This document shows positions 54,922 through 64,000 of a stretch of 64,000 bases of DNA, in pieces. Within the stretch, counting starts at the first letter, position 1, and the number at the start of each line of letters is the position of its first letter. A program made the translations under genes and the position numbers. This DNA comes from Adiantum capillus-veneris (taxonomy: Eukaryota; Streptophyta; Polypodiopsida; Polypodiales; Pteridaceae), in the NCBI GenBank assembly GCA_014529385.2, contig CM043942.1, forward strand, positions 34,081,969-34,145,968, written 5' to 3'. The notes below the pieces were generated by a model. It made no database searches, was not told the DNA's origin, and saw nothing but the letters and a program-made list of their open reading frames with translations.

Positions 54922-55655
54922 TAAAGCCAACCAAGAAGCTCCCAAGAAGGCACACCTGACTCAACCTCTGATTTTGCCAAAATTTCAGCAGCATAACAGC
55001 ATAAATGGCTCAAAATACCAAAAAACCAGCCATCATAACTTGGGAAAATTTCGACAGAGTTTCCCCAGAAGTAGAGCAGTAGGAACCCAAAATATAGACT
55101 GTCTATGTATGCATAAACTGTCAACAATAGACCCCGAGCATCAAGTAGGACTCACTAGTACATAGCCTATGGCGAGGTCACAAAAAGGGTGCTCCAGCTA
55201 CCTGTATCACCGAAAGGATCTCCACATTTGAGAATCCCCCAGCTCAATAAAAACCTCACGCTATCGACCCTCACACGAAGGCTAATGCAAATCACATATA
55301 GTCAAGTCTCAGAAATGACTATCTTCTAGACCAAGTCTCAGAAATGGCTGGGACTGCCAAATACAACCAAGTATGGCTCCACAAATGCGTACAATGGCAG
55401 TTTCCACAAGTAACGTACAATCCAGCAGACAATGCGCTCAAATAGGCGCCAAGTGATGCATTCCCACAACAACTGCAAGTGACATCACTGCTACTATATC
55501 ACTGTACTCCAGCTACCTGTACCTGTGTGAATCACCTGTACCTCTATCTGTCCTTGCAACCTATAACCTGTAACCTGTAATCTGCAACCTGTAATCTGCA
55601 ACCTGCAACCTGTAATCCCGAAGCTTGAAGCTCGAAGAAGAAGGTACTCGAAGAA
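54922..55655 (-). other. gypsy-2 leader
   Basis: No convincing gene other than the small ORF at its end. It includes a minisatellite at 55558-55617 next to the primer site. Confidence 0.6.
55558..55617. repeat. Minisatellite of ACCTGTAA/TCTGCA words
   Basis: About nine tandem imperfect copies of a 7-8-base word (ACCTGTA, TCTGCA) in the leader. Confidence 0.8.
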
Positions 55656-55675
55656 GATCCTCCGTGGGGGCGCCA
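55656..55675 (-). other. gypsy-2 primer binding site
   Basis: On the - strand TGGCGCCCCCACGGAGGATC begins six bases after the LTR end. The third gypsy element has TGGTGCCCCCACGGAGGA at the same place (62354). I cannot name the tRNA. Confidence 0.7.
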
Positions 55676-55681
55676 AAAGAA

Positions 55682-56828
55682 TGTGAGCGGGATGAAAACA
55701 CACACAGCGCCTCTATAACGACCCGACACACACTCTTGGGAAGATACACACACACACACTATGGGGCACCACTCGGCTTAGACAACACACCTGGCCGAGA
55801 CAAGGAACACACCTCTGGAGTGAGAGGAGAGAGACTATCCACTTGCCCACTCCACACAGACACACACACACACACACACACACCCAAAAAACTCAGCTCA
55901 AAAGAGGAGAATTTCTGACGTTTAGATACAATTGAGCTTGGGCCAACACCAATGGGGCAAATAGCTCACACAATATGGGTAAAATAAGCCAGATACAATC
56001 ACAAACTAGAGCAGAAACTTCGCTTATGGGAGAAACTTACACAGAAAAACAGCAGGAAAAGAGTGAGGAATTTGGCAAAATGGACAGCGCCATCGCGTCC
56101 GGAACGGCCCAAAACCCCAGTCTACAATGTCAAAGTGCTCAAATCCGACCTCGGATGAGCAGTTTACGGCCAAAACAGGCTCCAAAATGGGCAAAAACAC
56201 ACCTGCGGCTGTTCCTCCTCTCTTCTCCACGTTTTTTCTGGTCTTCTCTCTGTTTTTTCAGTTCTCACACTTAGCTTTATTAGTTGGGCACCCTTGGCCT
56301 TTTAGATGACCTCAAACGGACCCCGAACAGGCCAAAAACTGACCTCGCAGTGCATAGTTGTCACCTTTTTGCATCATTCGCACACCTGGCACTCAACTTT
56401 TTTCCAATAATGCATCTCGCCACCACGTGAAGTGGCCCCAAAAAGTGGTCCTAATGATGACCTTTCTGCATAACTCTCACAAGAAAACACCCGCGTTGTG
56501 TCCGTCCTCAGCTGCGTGCAAATATTGACCTCGTTCGCCCTCCTGACGCCACTAGATGCCATCTGACGCACCTGCTGACCTCATGTCGTTGGCCCGTGGA
56601 TAGCTTCCTCGAGAAGTTTTACGCGCTACCAAATCCTCCTTATTGTAGAAAAAACACACTAGTATTGATAATAGTGAAAATCGCTGCACTATGTACATGA
56701 TGTCCTACCTGTACACATGTGGGCCCCACGTAACCACCTGGCTCTGGAAAATGGAAAATCCTTTATTCGATGCACCATGCATGTGTATGTACATATGCGC
56801 AATCCCTTGCTCAAAAAAACTCCTGACA
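55682..56828 (-). repeat. gypsy-2 5' LTR
   Basis: 1,147 bp, partner of 48095-49239. It adjoins the primer site on its left (3' side on the - strand). Confidence 0.96.
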
Positions 56829-57568
56829 ACGATTTGCGATTGTAAGGTATTTATACCACTTTTGACCTTAATGCAAAAAACCTTTTGTCATTTTTATAAG
56901 TTTTGTCTGTGTGAGTTGAGCGTACTCTATGTACGAGAGAGAGTGAGAGTTTTATCTTGACGCTACGCGCGCACCGGTGGTCGGAATTGAGTGCGGAGAA
57001 GTGCAGCGTGTTGCGAGCTACGCACCAACACCTACATTGCAGATGTACAGTCCGGCTTCGCGAGATCTACCCACGAACTATATTTGGTGATTCGATGAGC
57101 ATACGTTGTCTGTTTTCACATTTCAGCATATCCACGCGTTCGCATTGAGTAGAGCTACACATTCGGCACTTTAGTCTTCGGAAACAAAGACCTGCAAATT
57201 TTGACCAGACATCCTACGTGATTTTGCACCAGGTGTTTAGGGTCGGGGTTTTGGTTCATGGACCTTAGGGAGAGTGACCTATTGGTGTTAATAGGGTTTC
57301 CTTTAAGTTCCGTAGTGTTTCGAGAACGTTTGATGGGTATTTGGGTCTTGAAAGCATTGTAGGAAATCTCCTCTTATGTACTTTTGAAGGCTGTAGCTTA
57401 GACATTGGGTAGAGACCTTTGTAGGAAGTAGTCGAGAGTCAATCGAGTGTAGGTTGACACCCTATGCTTGCTTCCACGTGCCTAGGGTTCGAGCTTCGTC
57501 CTAAGTTGACAAATCTTGTTAGGTGAGTTCTCGTTGTGCTGACGTCCGTCGCGGCGTATTTGCCAACA
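56829..57568 (+). repeat. Giant gypsy 3' LTR, second part
   Basis: Resumes with GATTGTAAGGTATTTATACC as in the 5' LTR at about 24277 and ends CCAACA at 57568, followed by the aaagg duplication. Lacks a 9-10-bp segment (CCCCGAAGA region) of the 5' copy. Confidence 0.95.
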
Positions 57569-58230
57569 AAAGGGTGCACACTGATTCAAAATCTCAAAGT
57601 CCCAAAGTTTTTTTTAAGACGGATGGCATCCAGTTCAATTTTCCTGTGAGGAAGAAGTGGAATAATTTTAGAAAAATGTCTGGGCATAGATCTCTCTATT
57701 TTTGGAAAGGAAGGGTCATCTGTGAAGCCTAGGGCATCCTTTTCATCTTGTTCTAATAGATCAAGATCTACAAGATGGTTTATAACTTCATGAGATTGCC
57801 CGATTTCAATAGGAAGAATAGGGAGGTTTTTTATGAAATAGAGTTTGTTCACAATAGTAGATAAGGAAGAAAAGTGAAAGACCAAATCAACAGAGTCTTG
57901 CCGCATCAATAAAGCATAAGGAGGGCAAGAAAGATCCTAAGGCAGCATCTAATTGAGAAGGTTCTTTTCTTGCTAATGCTAGGAGTTTTAACCAATCATT
58001 TATTGAGGCAGTTTTCAAAGCCGAAAGTAGTTGTTCTTGCAATGCCTTTTTTTCATAATCTAAAAGATGCTTGTGAAATTTTGTTTCTTTAAAGCAAGAA
58101 GGTAAGCATTGGGTACCAATAGGGGGGATAGGGATGTGTTTTTCTTTAAAATATCCAAGGAGTGCTAGAGATGTTATCCAACCACTCTGAAAGAGATTTA
58201 TATATCAAACTAAGCAATAAAAATAAATGG
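57569..58230 (-). pseudogene. Penelope-like element, upstream coding part
   Basis: On the - strand LALLGYFKEKHIPIPPIGTQ, FHKHLLDYEKKALQEQLLSA, ASINDWLKLLALARKEPSQL, LVFHFSSLSTIVNKLYFIKN and IGQSHEVINHLVDLDLLEQD are open with few breaks. After removal of the giant element it leads into the text at 24085. This is the N-terminal region before the RT. No domain is recognised, and family membership follows from position. Confidence 0.6.
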
Positions 58231-58315
58231 AGTCAAGTTTAGTATATGGTGGTTGTCCGATCAAGGACAACTCGGGAAACAAGGAGAGAGAGTTTATAGT
58301 TGAAATCCCCAAATG

Positions 58316-59164
58316 GATGACATAGTAATGATTGCTTGCCGGTGTATTGTAGTCTACTTGAGTATGTGTGTGTTTACGAGTGTGTCACCTCCTAATATGT
58401 AGTCATGGGGTACTTATTTTGGTGTGTTTACATCATTAGCCGATTTAGCATGTGTGTGTATGAGGGCTTGTACTTCCCAAATTAGCATGTGTGTGTGTAT
58501 GAGGGAGGCTTGTACTTCCCAAATTATTTTGCTCCCTATGCATATTTGAATGGTGTGGTATTCCTTATAGTAGTGCGGGGTGAGAGGATGCCATCGCCTC
58601 AGTGTAGGTTGGTTGAGAGGGAGCTTCAACGGGGTATATATTGTAGCTTGTATAGCGTTGAGAGAAAGCTTTCGCTTGGACCATAGCTGAACTGTGTAGC
58701 ACTATTTGTTAAGAACGCCTTTCCCCTCCTGGAAGGTGTGTACGTGTGATTGAGTGTGATGGGGTGTATGCTCCCAAGGGGGTGGAGTGAGCTATGCTTG
58801 TTGTTGTGAAACAGTTTATAGATTGAGAAGCACTGCAAGAGTTGTTCTCTCTGTGTAGTGTTGTTTTGGAGAGAGACTATTGTCTCCTGGAAGGTGTGTG
58901 TGCGTGTGATGGTGTGTGTGCTCCCAAGGGGGAAGAATGAACGGGGCTTGAAGCTGTGCACCTCCTTGCATCTACAGAAGCAACACATAAGTCGTTAGCT
59001 TTGTGATTTTTTGTGAACACAGAAGATGGGTTTGTTTTTATAATTCATTCTTGGTGCATTTTTAGCTTGCGGCCCTTGATTGTGTTCATGTGCTTGCTTA
59101 GCTGGTGAACGTGCTCGCCTTTTAGGTCGGGGGAAGCTGAGAGAGAGAGAAAGAGAGAGAAAGG
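58316..59164 (-). repeat. Direct repeat copy B, putative pseudo-LTR upstream of the Penelope-like ORF
   Basis: Colinear with 18932-19790. Contains CATCATTAGCCGATTTAGCA and a partial duplication of a TGTGTGTATGAGGG-type word at about 58450-58510. It is cut at 59165 by the second giant copy, which entered its (GA)n tail. Confidence 0.8.
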
Positions 59165-59458
59165 TGTTAGAAGTTGGACACACCCCACGGAATCTAACTA
59201 CTCGGAGGACTCTTATTTTTTGTAATTATTCATTCATTGAGGAAAACCTCATTTTTCACCTTGTAATTATTGGGACTTACAGAAGTTTCTAGATTGTATA
59301 ACAGACAATCTCAGTTTTGATAGTTAGATTGAGTAGATGGTTGATTTTGGAACTTTAGGTTTTGAGAAATTGTAAGGTATATATACCACTTTTTGACCTT
59401 AATAAAAAACCTTTTGTCATTTTAAACAAGTTTTGAAGTCTGTGAGTGAGCGTACTGT

Positions 59459-59530
<72 letters not shown>

Positions 59531-60160
59531 GCTTCATCTTGATTCTACGTGTGCTTCGGAGGTTGGAATCGAGTGCGGAGAAGTGCAACGTGTTGCCCCC
59601 GACTAGAGCTACGCGTCGATACCAACATTGCGCGCATATGGTCCGGCCTTGTGAGCTCCTTCTACAAGCTTCATCGGTTGTTTGGGTGAGCATACGTTGT
59701 CCGATTTTGCATTGCAGCATATCCACGCGTTCACATTGAGTAGAACTACACATTAGGAACTTTAGATTTCGAAAACGAAGACCTGCAGATTTCGGCCAGA
59801 CATCCTACGTGTTTCTGCACCAGGTGTTTTGGGTCGGGATTTTGTTTCATAGACCTTAGGGAGAGCGACCTATTGGTATTAGTAGGGTCTCCTTCAAGTT
59901 CTATGGTGTTTCGAGATTGTTTGATGGGTGTTCGGCTCTAGGGAGCGTTGTAGGAAGTTTCCTCTTTTGTAATCTTGAAGGCTTTGACTTAGACAATTGG
60001 TAGAGACCTTTGTAGGAATTAGTTAGGAGTCGGTCGAGTGTAGGTTGACACCTTATGCTTGCTTCCACGCGCCTGCGGGTCGAGCTTCGTCCTTAGCTGA
60101 CATTACATGTTAGGTGAGTTCTCGCTGTGCTAACGTCCGTTGCGGCGTGTGCGTCCAACA
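59165..60160 (+). repeat. Second giant copy 5' LTR
   Basis: TGTTAGAAGTTGGACACACC to GTCCAACA. It carries the same landmarks as the 24086 LTR: TATATATACCACTTT, the palindrome half-site at 59798-59810 and TTAGGTGAGTTCTCG near the end. Confidence 0.93.
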
Positions 60161-60161
60161 T

Positions 60162-60179
60162 TGGCGCCGCTGCCGGGGA
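60162..60179 (+). other. Second giant copy primer binding site
   Basis: TGGCGCCGCTGCCGGGGA, identical to 25015-25032. Confidence 0.85.
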
Positions 60180-60699
60180 GGAAAACCTTAGGTAGGTGAC
60201 CGAGACTAATCCTTGAGGATTGGGATTTTTGGCTTGCCAATAGTCTTGCTTTACATTTAGATAGGATGAGAGGGTGGAGGACTCTCTAGGTCTTCGAGGG
60301 AGTCTAGGAAGCGTGTGTCTGGCTTAGATCCTTCGACTTAGGTAGATGAGGTTGACTTAGGTAGTTTTAGGTAGTAGTCGAGTTCTAAAGTAGAAGTTGG
60401 AGTGGTAGAAGCGGTGAGAGGAGAGCTTGAGAGTCCGGAGAGGCCAAAAAGCAATAAAAAACACCATTATCACCATTTCACATGATAGGTAGGAGTAGAG
60501 TAAGTAGGACATCGTGATTCAAGATCTAGAGCATTTCATGCATGTACACCTGCTTGGTAGAATCATTACAAGTTTGTAAAAGACACAAAAGTGTGTTTGA
60601 AAGCCTAATTGAAGTCCAAAAGTTACTATGAGTGTTTCTGATAGATCTACAGAGCATGAGGAGCATTCCTGCCAAAAAAAACTTTAATTTTAAGCCAGG

Positions 60700-60723
60700 A
60701 GACACCCTATGCGTAGGATGTCT
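60700..60723. repeat. Palindrome site in the second giant copy
   Basis: AGACACCCTATG followed by CGTAGGATGTCT, orthologous to 25551-25574. A half-site follows at 60861-60871. Confidence 0.85.
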
Positions 60724-60872
60724 ACAGGCCCATCTGGGAGGAATTTTGGGATTTTGAGTTGACCAGTGTGTTCAGGAGATAGGGTTTACCCTAATTTCAA
60801 CTGGAAAGTGGAAATTTGGCCATATATTGACAGGATAAGGCCAGATAGACTAAAATTGCCAGACATCCTACC

Positions 60873-62350
60873 TGATGCATGGTTTTTAGGACCCCTTCTG
60901 AAGATGCAATAAAGGCACAGTCAGTTGTTGGGGAGATAAGGATACTCTAGTCCAAGGGATCTCGAAAGAGAAGAAAAATCTACTTCACAAGCACCAAAGA
61001 GTAAAAAGTGCCATGGACAGAAGATACGTGGGAACGAGCTCTTATGCATGCCTACAACCTATATCTTACAGAATAGCCCATTCTAGGTGTGAATTTCTAG
61101 TGAAATTTACACAAGGATGTTCGTGTGGACTCACAGCACAGCATACTCCGTTTTTACTTTTTTACCTACAGTAAATATTTTTCACTGACATGGTAAATAC
61201 AAATCACTTTTTACCTACAGTAACCTTTTTACCCATGGTAAATATTTTTTACTGCACCATAAGTATTTGGTAAGTAACAGTTAACTATTACTAGAAGTAG
61301 AAATTGGGCATCAACAATGCAGTTACAGGAGGAGAAAAGGGGAAAATCTTATGGTAAAGGTGAGTCAATAGGGATAAAGACTTTTGAGTCGAAAAGAGAC
61401 ATGCTGATTTTTTCAAAGAACACATGTCAAAAGAAGCCATGTTTGAGGATTTTTTGAGAATTTGATATTTAGGAGGACCCAGCAGGTCCCCCCCTGACAT
61501 GTGCAGAACTTCCAGTTTCAACAGCCACCTTACCTGCTCTTAAATGCTGGTCAAGGCCTTATCCCCATGTGTCACAATCAAAAAAATCAGCATTTATCCT
61601 CCCCTCTCACATCACTCTAGAGAATATCTTGATGGTGACATATCAGGTGACCTCAATCTGTTGACCACCCTAAGCAAAAGGTAACTCCAATCAGCGGATT
61701 TAAGCATGTTTATCCCTAATCCTAAACCCTCTCAAAAACCTATATAAGGAGGCCTTCTCTCACTCAAAACCAACACTTCACCCACTTCACCAAGCAATGA
61801 AGCTATGACGACATTGCTCACAACGAGGAGCTATGGATGGAGCTCTACTCTCTCTCCCTCTCTCTCTCTCTCTCCCTCTAGTATGCTACATTACTAGCCC
61901 TAAAACCTAAATAAGGAGTCTTCTCTCATGCTCCATGGCCACCATCCTCGCCATCATTCTCTAAGGCATTGATGTGTTGCTAGGAGGATCATACCTACTT
62001 GCTGGGTTGATTGTTTTTGACAAGGGATTATGCCATCCTTGGCTTGCTTCTCTATATCCTTGTTATGTATGATCAGATGCTGTTGTATTGTTAAGCTGAT
62101 GTCTTGTGTATATATATGCTACATAAGGTCCCTAAGCTTCGTTTCTATGTGTTTTGCCATATGTTTTGATGCCGTCATAATGCCAGAAGTCTCACTTGCC
62201 TATGTGCACTATGTGTGAGGTCCCTAAACCTCTTAATTTAGGGTGGTTCCCCCTTTGTTTTGTTCTTTGCTTGTTTGCATGAGGCGTGGTTTGTGGAGTG
62301 TGCACGAGTACAGAGGCCACCCAATTGCACTGCTCTTTTTCCCGCTCTCA
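60873..62350 (+). repeat. gypsy-3 5' LTR
   Basis: About 1,478 bp from TGATGCATGG to CGCTCTCA; the start is inferred from where the giant's similarity ends. It contains an internal repeat of CTTTTTACCTACAGTAA at about 61152 and 61209, a TATA box at 61741, and a CT-rich downstream region with (CT)n at about 61848-61880. No gene. Confidence 0.7.
61741..61749 (+). promoter_or_regulatory. gypsy-3 LTR TATA box
   Basis: TATATAAGG in ACCTATATAAGGAGGCC, followed by a CTCTCACTC initiator-like stretch about 20-30 bp downstream. A standard plant RNA polymerase II promoter layout inside the LTR. Confidence 0.65.
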
Positions 62351-62353
62351 TTT

Positions 62354-62371
62354 TGGTGCCCCCACGGAGGA
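62354..62371 (+). other. gypsy-3 primer binding site
   Basis: TGGTGCCCCCACGGAGGA, one base different from gypsy-2 over this length, three bases after the LTR. Confidence 0.7.
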
Positions 62372-62422
62372 GGGCTACACAGACCTTCAGTTCACAAGCA
62401 ATGAAGATGTGCAATCTACAAC

Positions 62423-63177
62423 ATGAACGAATGGCGTGAGGAGTTTGAAAATTGGAGAACAGAAGAGGAGGAGGCTTTAGAGGCCTTAAATGCTTTCATC
62501 GAGGTCTTGTTACCAGGTTGCAGTGTCATCCAAACAACTCATTCCGCTTTTTATCGATGTCACACATCTCTAGACCTCCTCACTCTCCTTGTATATGTTA
62601 GGAGGCAGGTAACATTTGGCTTAATCTCATTAATAAGGGATTACATGACCACCAGAGGCCAGAAAAAGGCTAGTGAGCAACCAAGTTCAACCTCCAACTT
62701 GCAACCACGACTCTCACCCCTAAATCCTCCTGAAGCAAAGAGGCGAAGGCTTGCCTACAAGATTGCCGCCCGTCTGCGAGTGCTCCCAGTGCACTTTGTG
62801 AATCCAGACACCACCAATCCCAAGCCAACCTCCTGTCCGCGTGAAGATCACTTTGGATATTGTCCAAAGTGCTTTGGAGACCGGGTGAAAAGCCTCCCTG
62901 CCCTACCTTTGCTGCTAATTTTCAAGAAGTTATCTCAATCTAAGGAAAGTATCTTAGTTGATGATGTGTTGCACATTAATGGTGTCACTTTCATTCGTCA
63001 TGCTGATTAAGGTAATAGCATCCAATTGTTGCTTGCTAAAAGGCTCAGCATTGTACAAAGTGTTGCCATCACGCCTTACGTCTTCACAGATGCATCAGGA
63101 AGAGTCGAAGTGATCCGAGGCGCTGACCTTCTGTGGCTGATCAGGCTCATTGGTCCCAAGGTGGTGCAACTAAGCTA
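62423..63177 (+). CDS. gypsy-3 extra ORF upstream of gag, one in-frame stop
   Basis: 251 codons from ATG (MNEWREEFENWRTEEEEALE) in one frame, interrupted only by TAA at 63008-63010 and ended by TAG at 63175-63177. Acidic helix, then TSLDLLTLLVYVRRQVTFGL, a Ser/Pro linker, a basic KRRRLAYKIAARLRVLP segment and CPREDHFGYCPKCFGD, a possible Cys-rich metal site. The tail reads VAITPYVFTDASGRVEVIRG and LLWLIRLIGPKVVQL. I recognise no family. A decayed relative of its first part lies at 17936-18020. It may be a captured gene or an element-specific ORF. Confidence 0.55.
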
Positions 63178-63194
63178 GGCTCTTGTGTGTAAGT

Positions 63195-63422
63195 ATGGAT
63201 GCCAATAATGAGAATGATGATACCCGCATGTTTCCTTTCCATTTTGTGCGTCATATCCGTGTGAATATTTGTATTGATAGAAAAATCTTTTATCAGCAAA
63301 GAATAGCCCTGTTGTTTGGAGCCGAGAGACTTGGGGAAATCTTGTGCTCTCCTGATCCTGTCATTCTACAATTACTAGACTATTACCATTCCTTTGATGT
63401 GTCGATCTTCATCCTATTTTGA
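63195..63422 (+). CDS. gypsy-3 small ORF upstream of gag (ORF0)
   Basis: 75 codons from ATG at 63195 (MDANNENDDTRMFPFHFVRH), core RKIFYQQRIALLFGAERLGE, end HSFDVSIFILF, then TGA. It aligns without gaps to the gypsy-2 ORF at 54921-54703 (about 30 of 64 identical) and has the same place, 91 bp before the gag ATG. The preceding 17 bp from the end of the 62423 ORF could allow linked translation. Unknown function. Confidence 0.75.
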   Translation: MDANNENDDTRMFPFHFVRHIRVNICIDRKIFYQQRIALLFGAERLGEILCSPDPVILQLLDYYHSFDVSIFILF

Positions 63423-63513
63423 GCTAAGTTGTGCTAAAGCTCCAAATTGTAATTACCATACTCTATTTTAAAATAAATTGGAGCTGTTTGTGTAATTGTT
63501 TACTCTCTCACTT

Positions 63514-64000
63514 ATGGCCTTCCCTAAATTTTATGGTAAGCGTGGGGAGGTTGCTCCAGACTTTTTGGATAATTTGGAAATGGCCTTTCTGGTATCGGGA
63601 AGGGATGACGAAGCTACTAAGTTAAGGGCCTTTCCTTTGGTCTTGAGGGAAGGTGCAAAATTATGGTATCAAACTTTGGCACCTGAAGAAAGAAGAGACT
63701 AGGAATCCTTAAAGATGGCCTTCATCGAAGAATTTCGCCGCCATGAGCCTCCAGAGGAGATATGGAGACAGCTCTTAAAGCTACGCCAAACATCACCCAA
63801 TGACTATAGAAGCTATGAAGGAAAGTTTTCCAACCTGTGGGAGAAATGGTGTGCATCACTAGGTGAAGGAGAAAGGGCGTCAGAATGCCTAAAGAAGGAC
63901 ACTTTCCTGGCAGGGCTTTACCCCATCCTTCGAGAAAAGGTAAAAGGTAAATTCCCAGATACCTTTGATAAAGCTATGACTTATGCAAGGGAGAAGGATA
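63514..64000 (+). CDS. gypsy-3 Gag, N-terminal part
   Basis: ATG at 63514 gives MAFPKFYGKRGEVAPDFLDN, then LRAFPLVLREGAKLWYQTLA, a TAG at 63700-63702, and in the same frame ESLKMAFIEEFRRHEPPEEI, DYRSYEGKFSNLWEKWC, TFLAGLYPILREKVKGKFP. This is the Retrotrans_gag domain, matching gypsy-2 Gag (same MAF start and FLAGL motif). Open to the window edge apart from the single TAG. Confidence 0.88.

Larger units (their letters stand above)
48095..56828 (-). mobile_element. Nested Tat-like Ty3/gypsy retrotransposon (gypsy-2), young
   Basis: 8,734 bp with LTRs at 48095-49239 and 55682-56828 that differ by about two dozen substitutions (about 2%) plus a CA-repeat length change. Primer site, small ORF, gag, protease, RT, two RNase H domains and integrase are all on the - strand. 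It has only one stop (between gag and pol) and one frameshift. It splits the giant's 3' LTR. The flanks acgg/acga are an imperfect 4-bp duplication, where a 5-bp one would be expected. Confidence 0.96.
24086..57568 (+). mobile_element. Giant Ty3/gypsy retrotransposon (~19.5 kb without two nested passengers)
   Basis: The 5' LTR 24086-25013 and split 3' LTR 47911-48094 plus 56829-57568 both start TGTTAGCAG and end CCAACA. The flanks are aaagg at 24081-24085 and at 57569-57573, a perfect 5-bp target duplication. A primer site follows the 5' LTR and a polypurine tract precedes the 3' LTR. Subtracting the copia insert (5,201 bp with its duplication) and the - strand gypsy insert (about 8,738 bp) from 33,483 bp leaves about 19,544 bp, far above the usual 5-12 kb. 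Lack of a chromodomain and a tRNA-Asp-type primer site point to a non-chromoviral lineage near Athila/Tat. The insert in the 3' LTR and about 6-7% LTR divergence show it is old. Confidence 0.92.
59165..60872 (+). mobile_element. Second giant gypsy copy, 5' end only
   Basis: 5' LTR 59165-60160 (996 bp, longer because of a (GA)n run at 59464-59527), primer site at 60162-60179, and leader colinear with 25033-25723, including the palindrome. Preceded by aaagg, as is the first copy. Similarity stops at 60872, where another element's LTR begins; the remainder may lie right of the window. Confidence 0.9.
60873..64000 (+). mobile_element. Third Ty3/gypsy element (gypsy-3), cut by the window edge
   Basis: A TG-starting LTR begins exactly where the second giant copy breaks off. 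It ends CCCGCTCTCA at 62350, followed by the same kind of primer site as gypsy-2. Then come an extra ORF (62423), the conserved small ORF (63195) and gag (63514 onward). Protein-level similarity to gypsy-2 in the small ORF and gag shows the two are related families. Confidence 0.85.

Overview
The window is nuclear DNA of a land plant with a large, repeat-packed genome. It holds Ty1/copia and Ty3/gypsy retrotransposons with plant-type tRNA primer sites, long (CT)n/(GA)n and (GT)n microsatellites, short introns with GT..AG borders, and TATA-type promoters. A Penelope-like element and the very long gypsy element suggest a fern, lycophyte or gymnosperm; a fern is my best guess and I cannot prove it. 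I see no ordinary host gene, rRNA, tRNA or CRISPR. Nearly all of the sequence can be assigned to mobile elements nested in one another.

Layout. (1) 1-4600: decayed Ty1/copia element with its 3' LTR. (2) 5398-7133: decayed non-LTR (LINE) reverse transcriptase. (3) about 7.2-16.9 kb: a multigene DNA-transposon-like unit. On the + strand it has a five-exon DDE-transposase-like gene (7838-10785) and a 298-codon histone-H3-like gene (10925-11821). Two unrecognised genes converge on these from the - strand (16120-14795 and 14548-13055). A nested inverted-repeat complex (11931-12843) lies where the two pairs of genes meet. (4) 17.0-20.2 kb: microsatellites and one copy of a ~0.85-kb direct repeat. 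(5) 20.85-24.085 kb on the - strand: the reverse transcriptase and upstream part of a Penelope-like element, carrying a 692-bp MITE-like insert. The rest of its coding region resumes at 57.57-58.23 kb, followed by the second copy of the direct repeat (58.3-59.16 kb).

(6) 24086-57568: a giant Ty3/gypsy element with 928-bp LTRs, aaagg target duplications and a tRNA-Asp-type primer site, inserted into the Penelope-like element. Without its passengers it is about 19.5 kb. It has an ORF ahead of gag, gag, a protease, RT/RNase H, two integrase zinc-binding modules, an integrase core, a second protease after the integrase, and a 1,129-codon coiled-coil frame before the 3' LTR. Its two leader regions carry a recurring 24-bp palindrome. 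Two passengers sit inside it. A 5,196-bp copia element (31451-36646; 192-bp LTRs about 3% different; taccc duplication) lies between protease and RT. An 8,734-bp Tat-like gypsy element on the - strand (48095-56828; LTRs about 2% different) lies within the 3' LTR. The giant's own LTRs differ by roughly 6-7% by eye, so the order of insertion is consistent.

(7) 59165-60872: the 5' end of a second giant copy, cut at 60872 by the LTR of a third gypsy element (60873 to the window edge). That element has an extra ORF, a small ORF shared with the Tat-like element, and the start of gag.

Most promising for novelty are the histone-H3-bearing transposon, the small ORF conserved upstream of gag in two gypsy families, the palindrome array, and the doubled protease and zinc modules of the giant element. 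All numbers are hand-read from the sequence and no database was searched.
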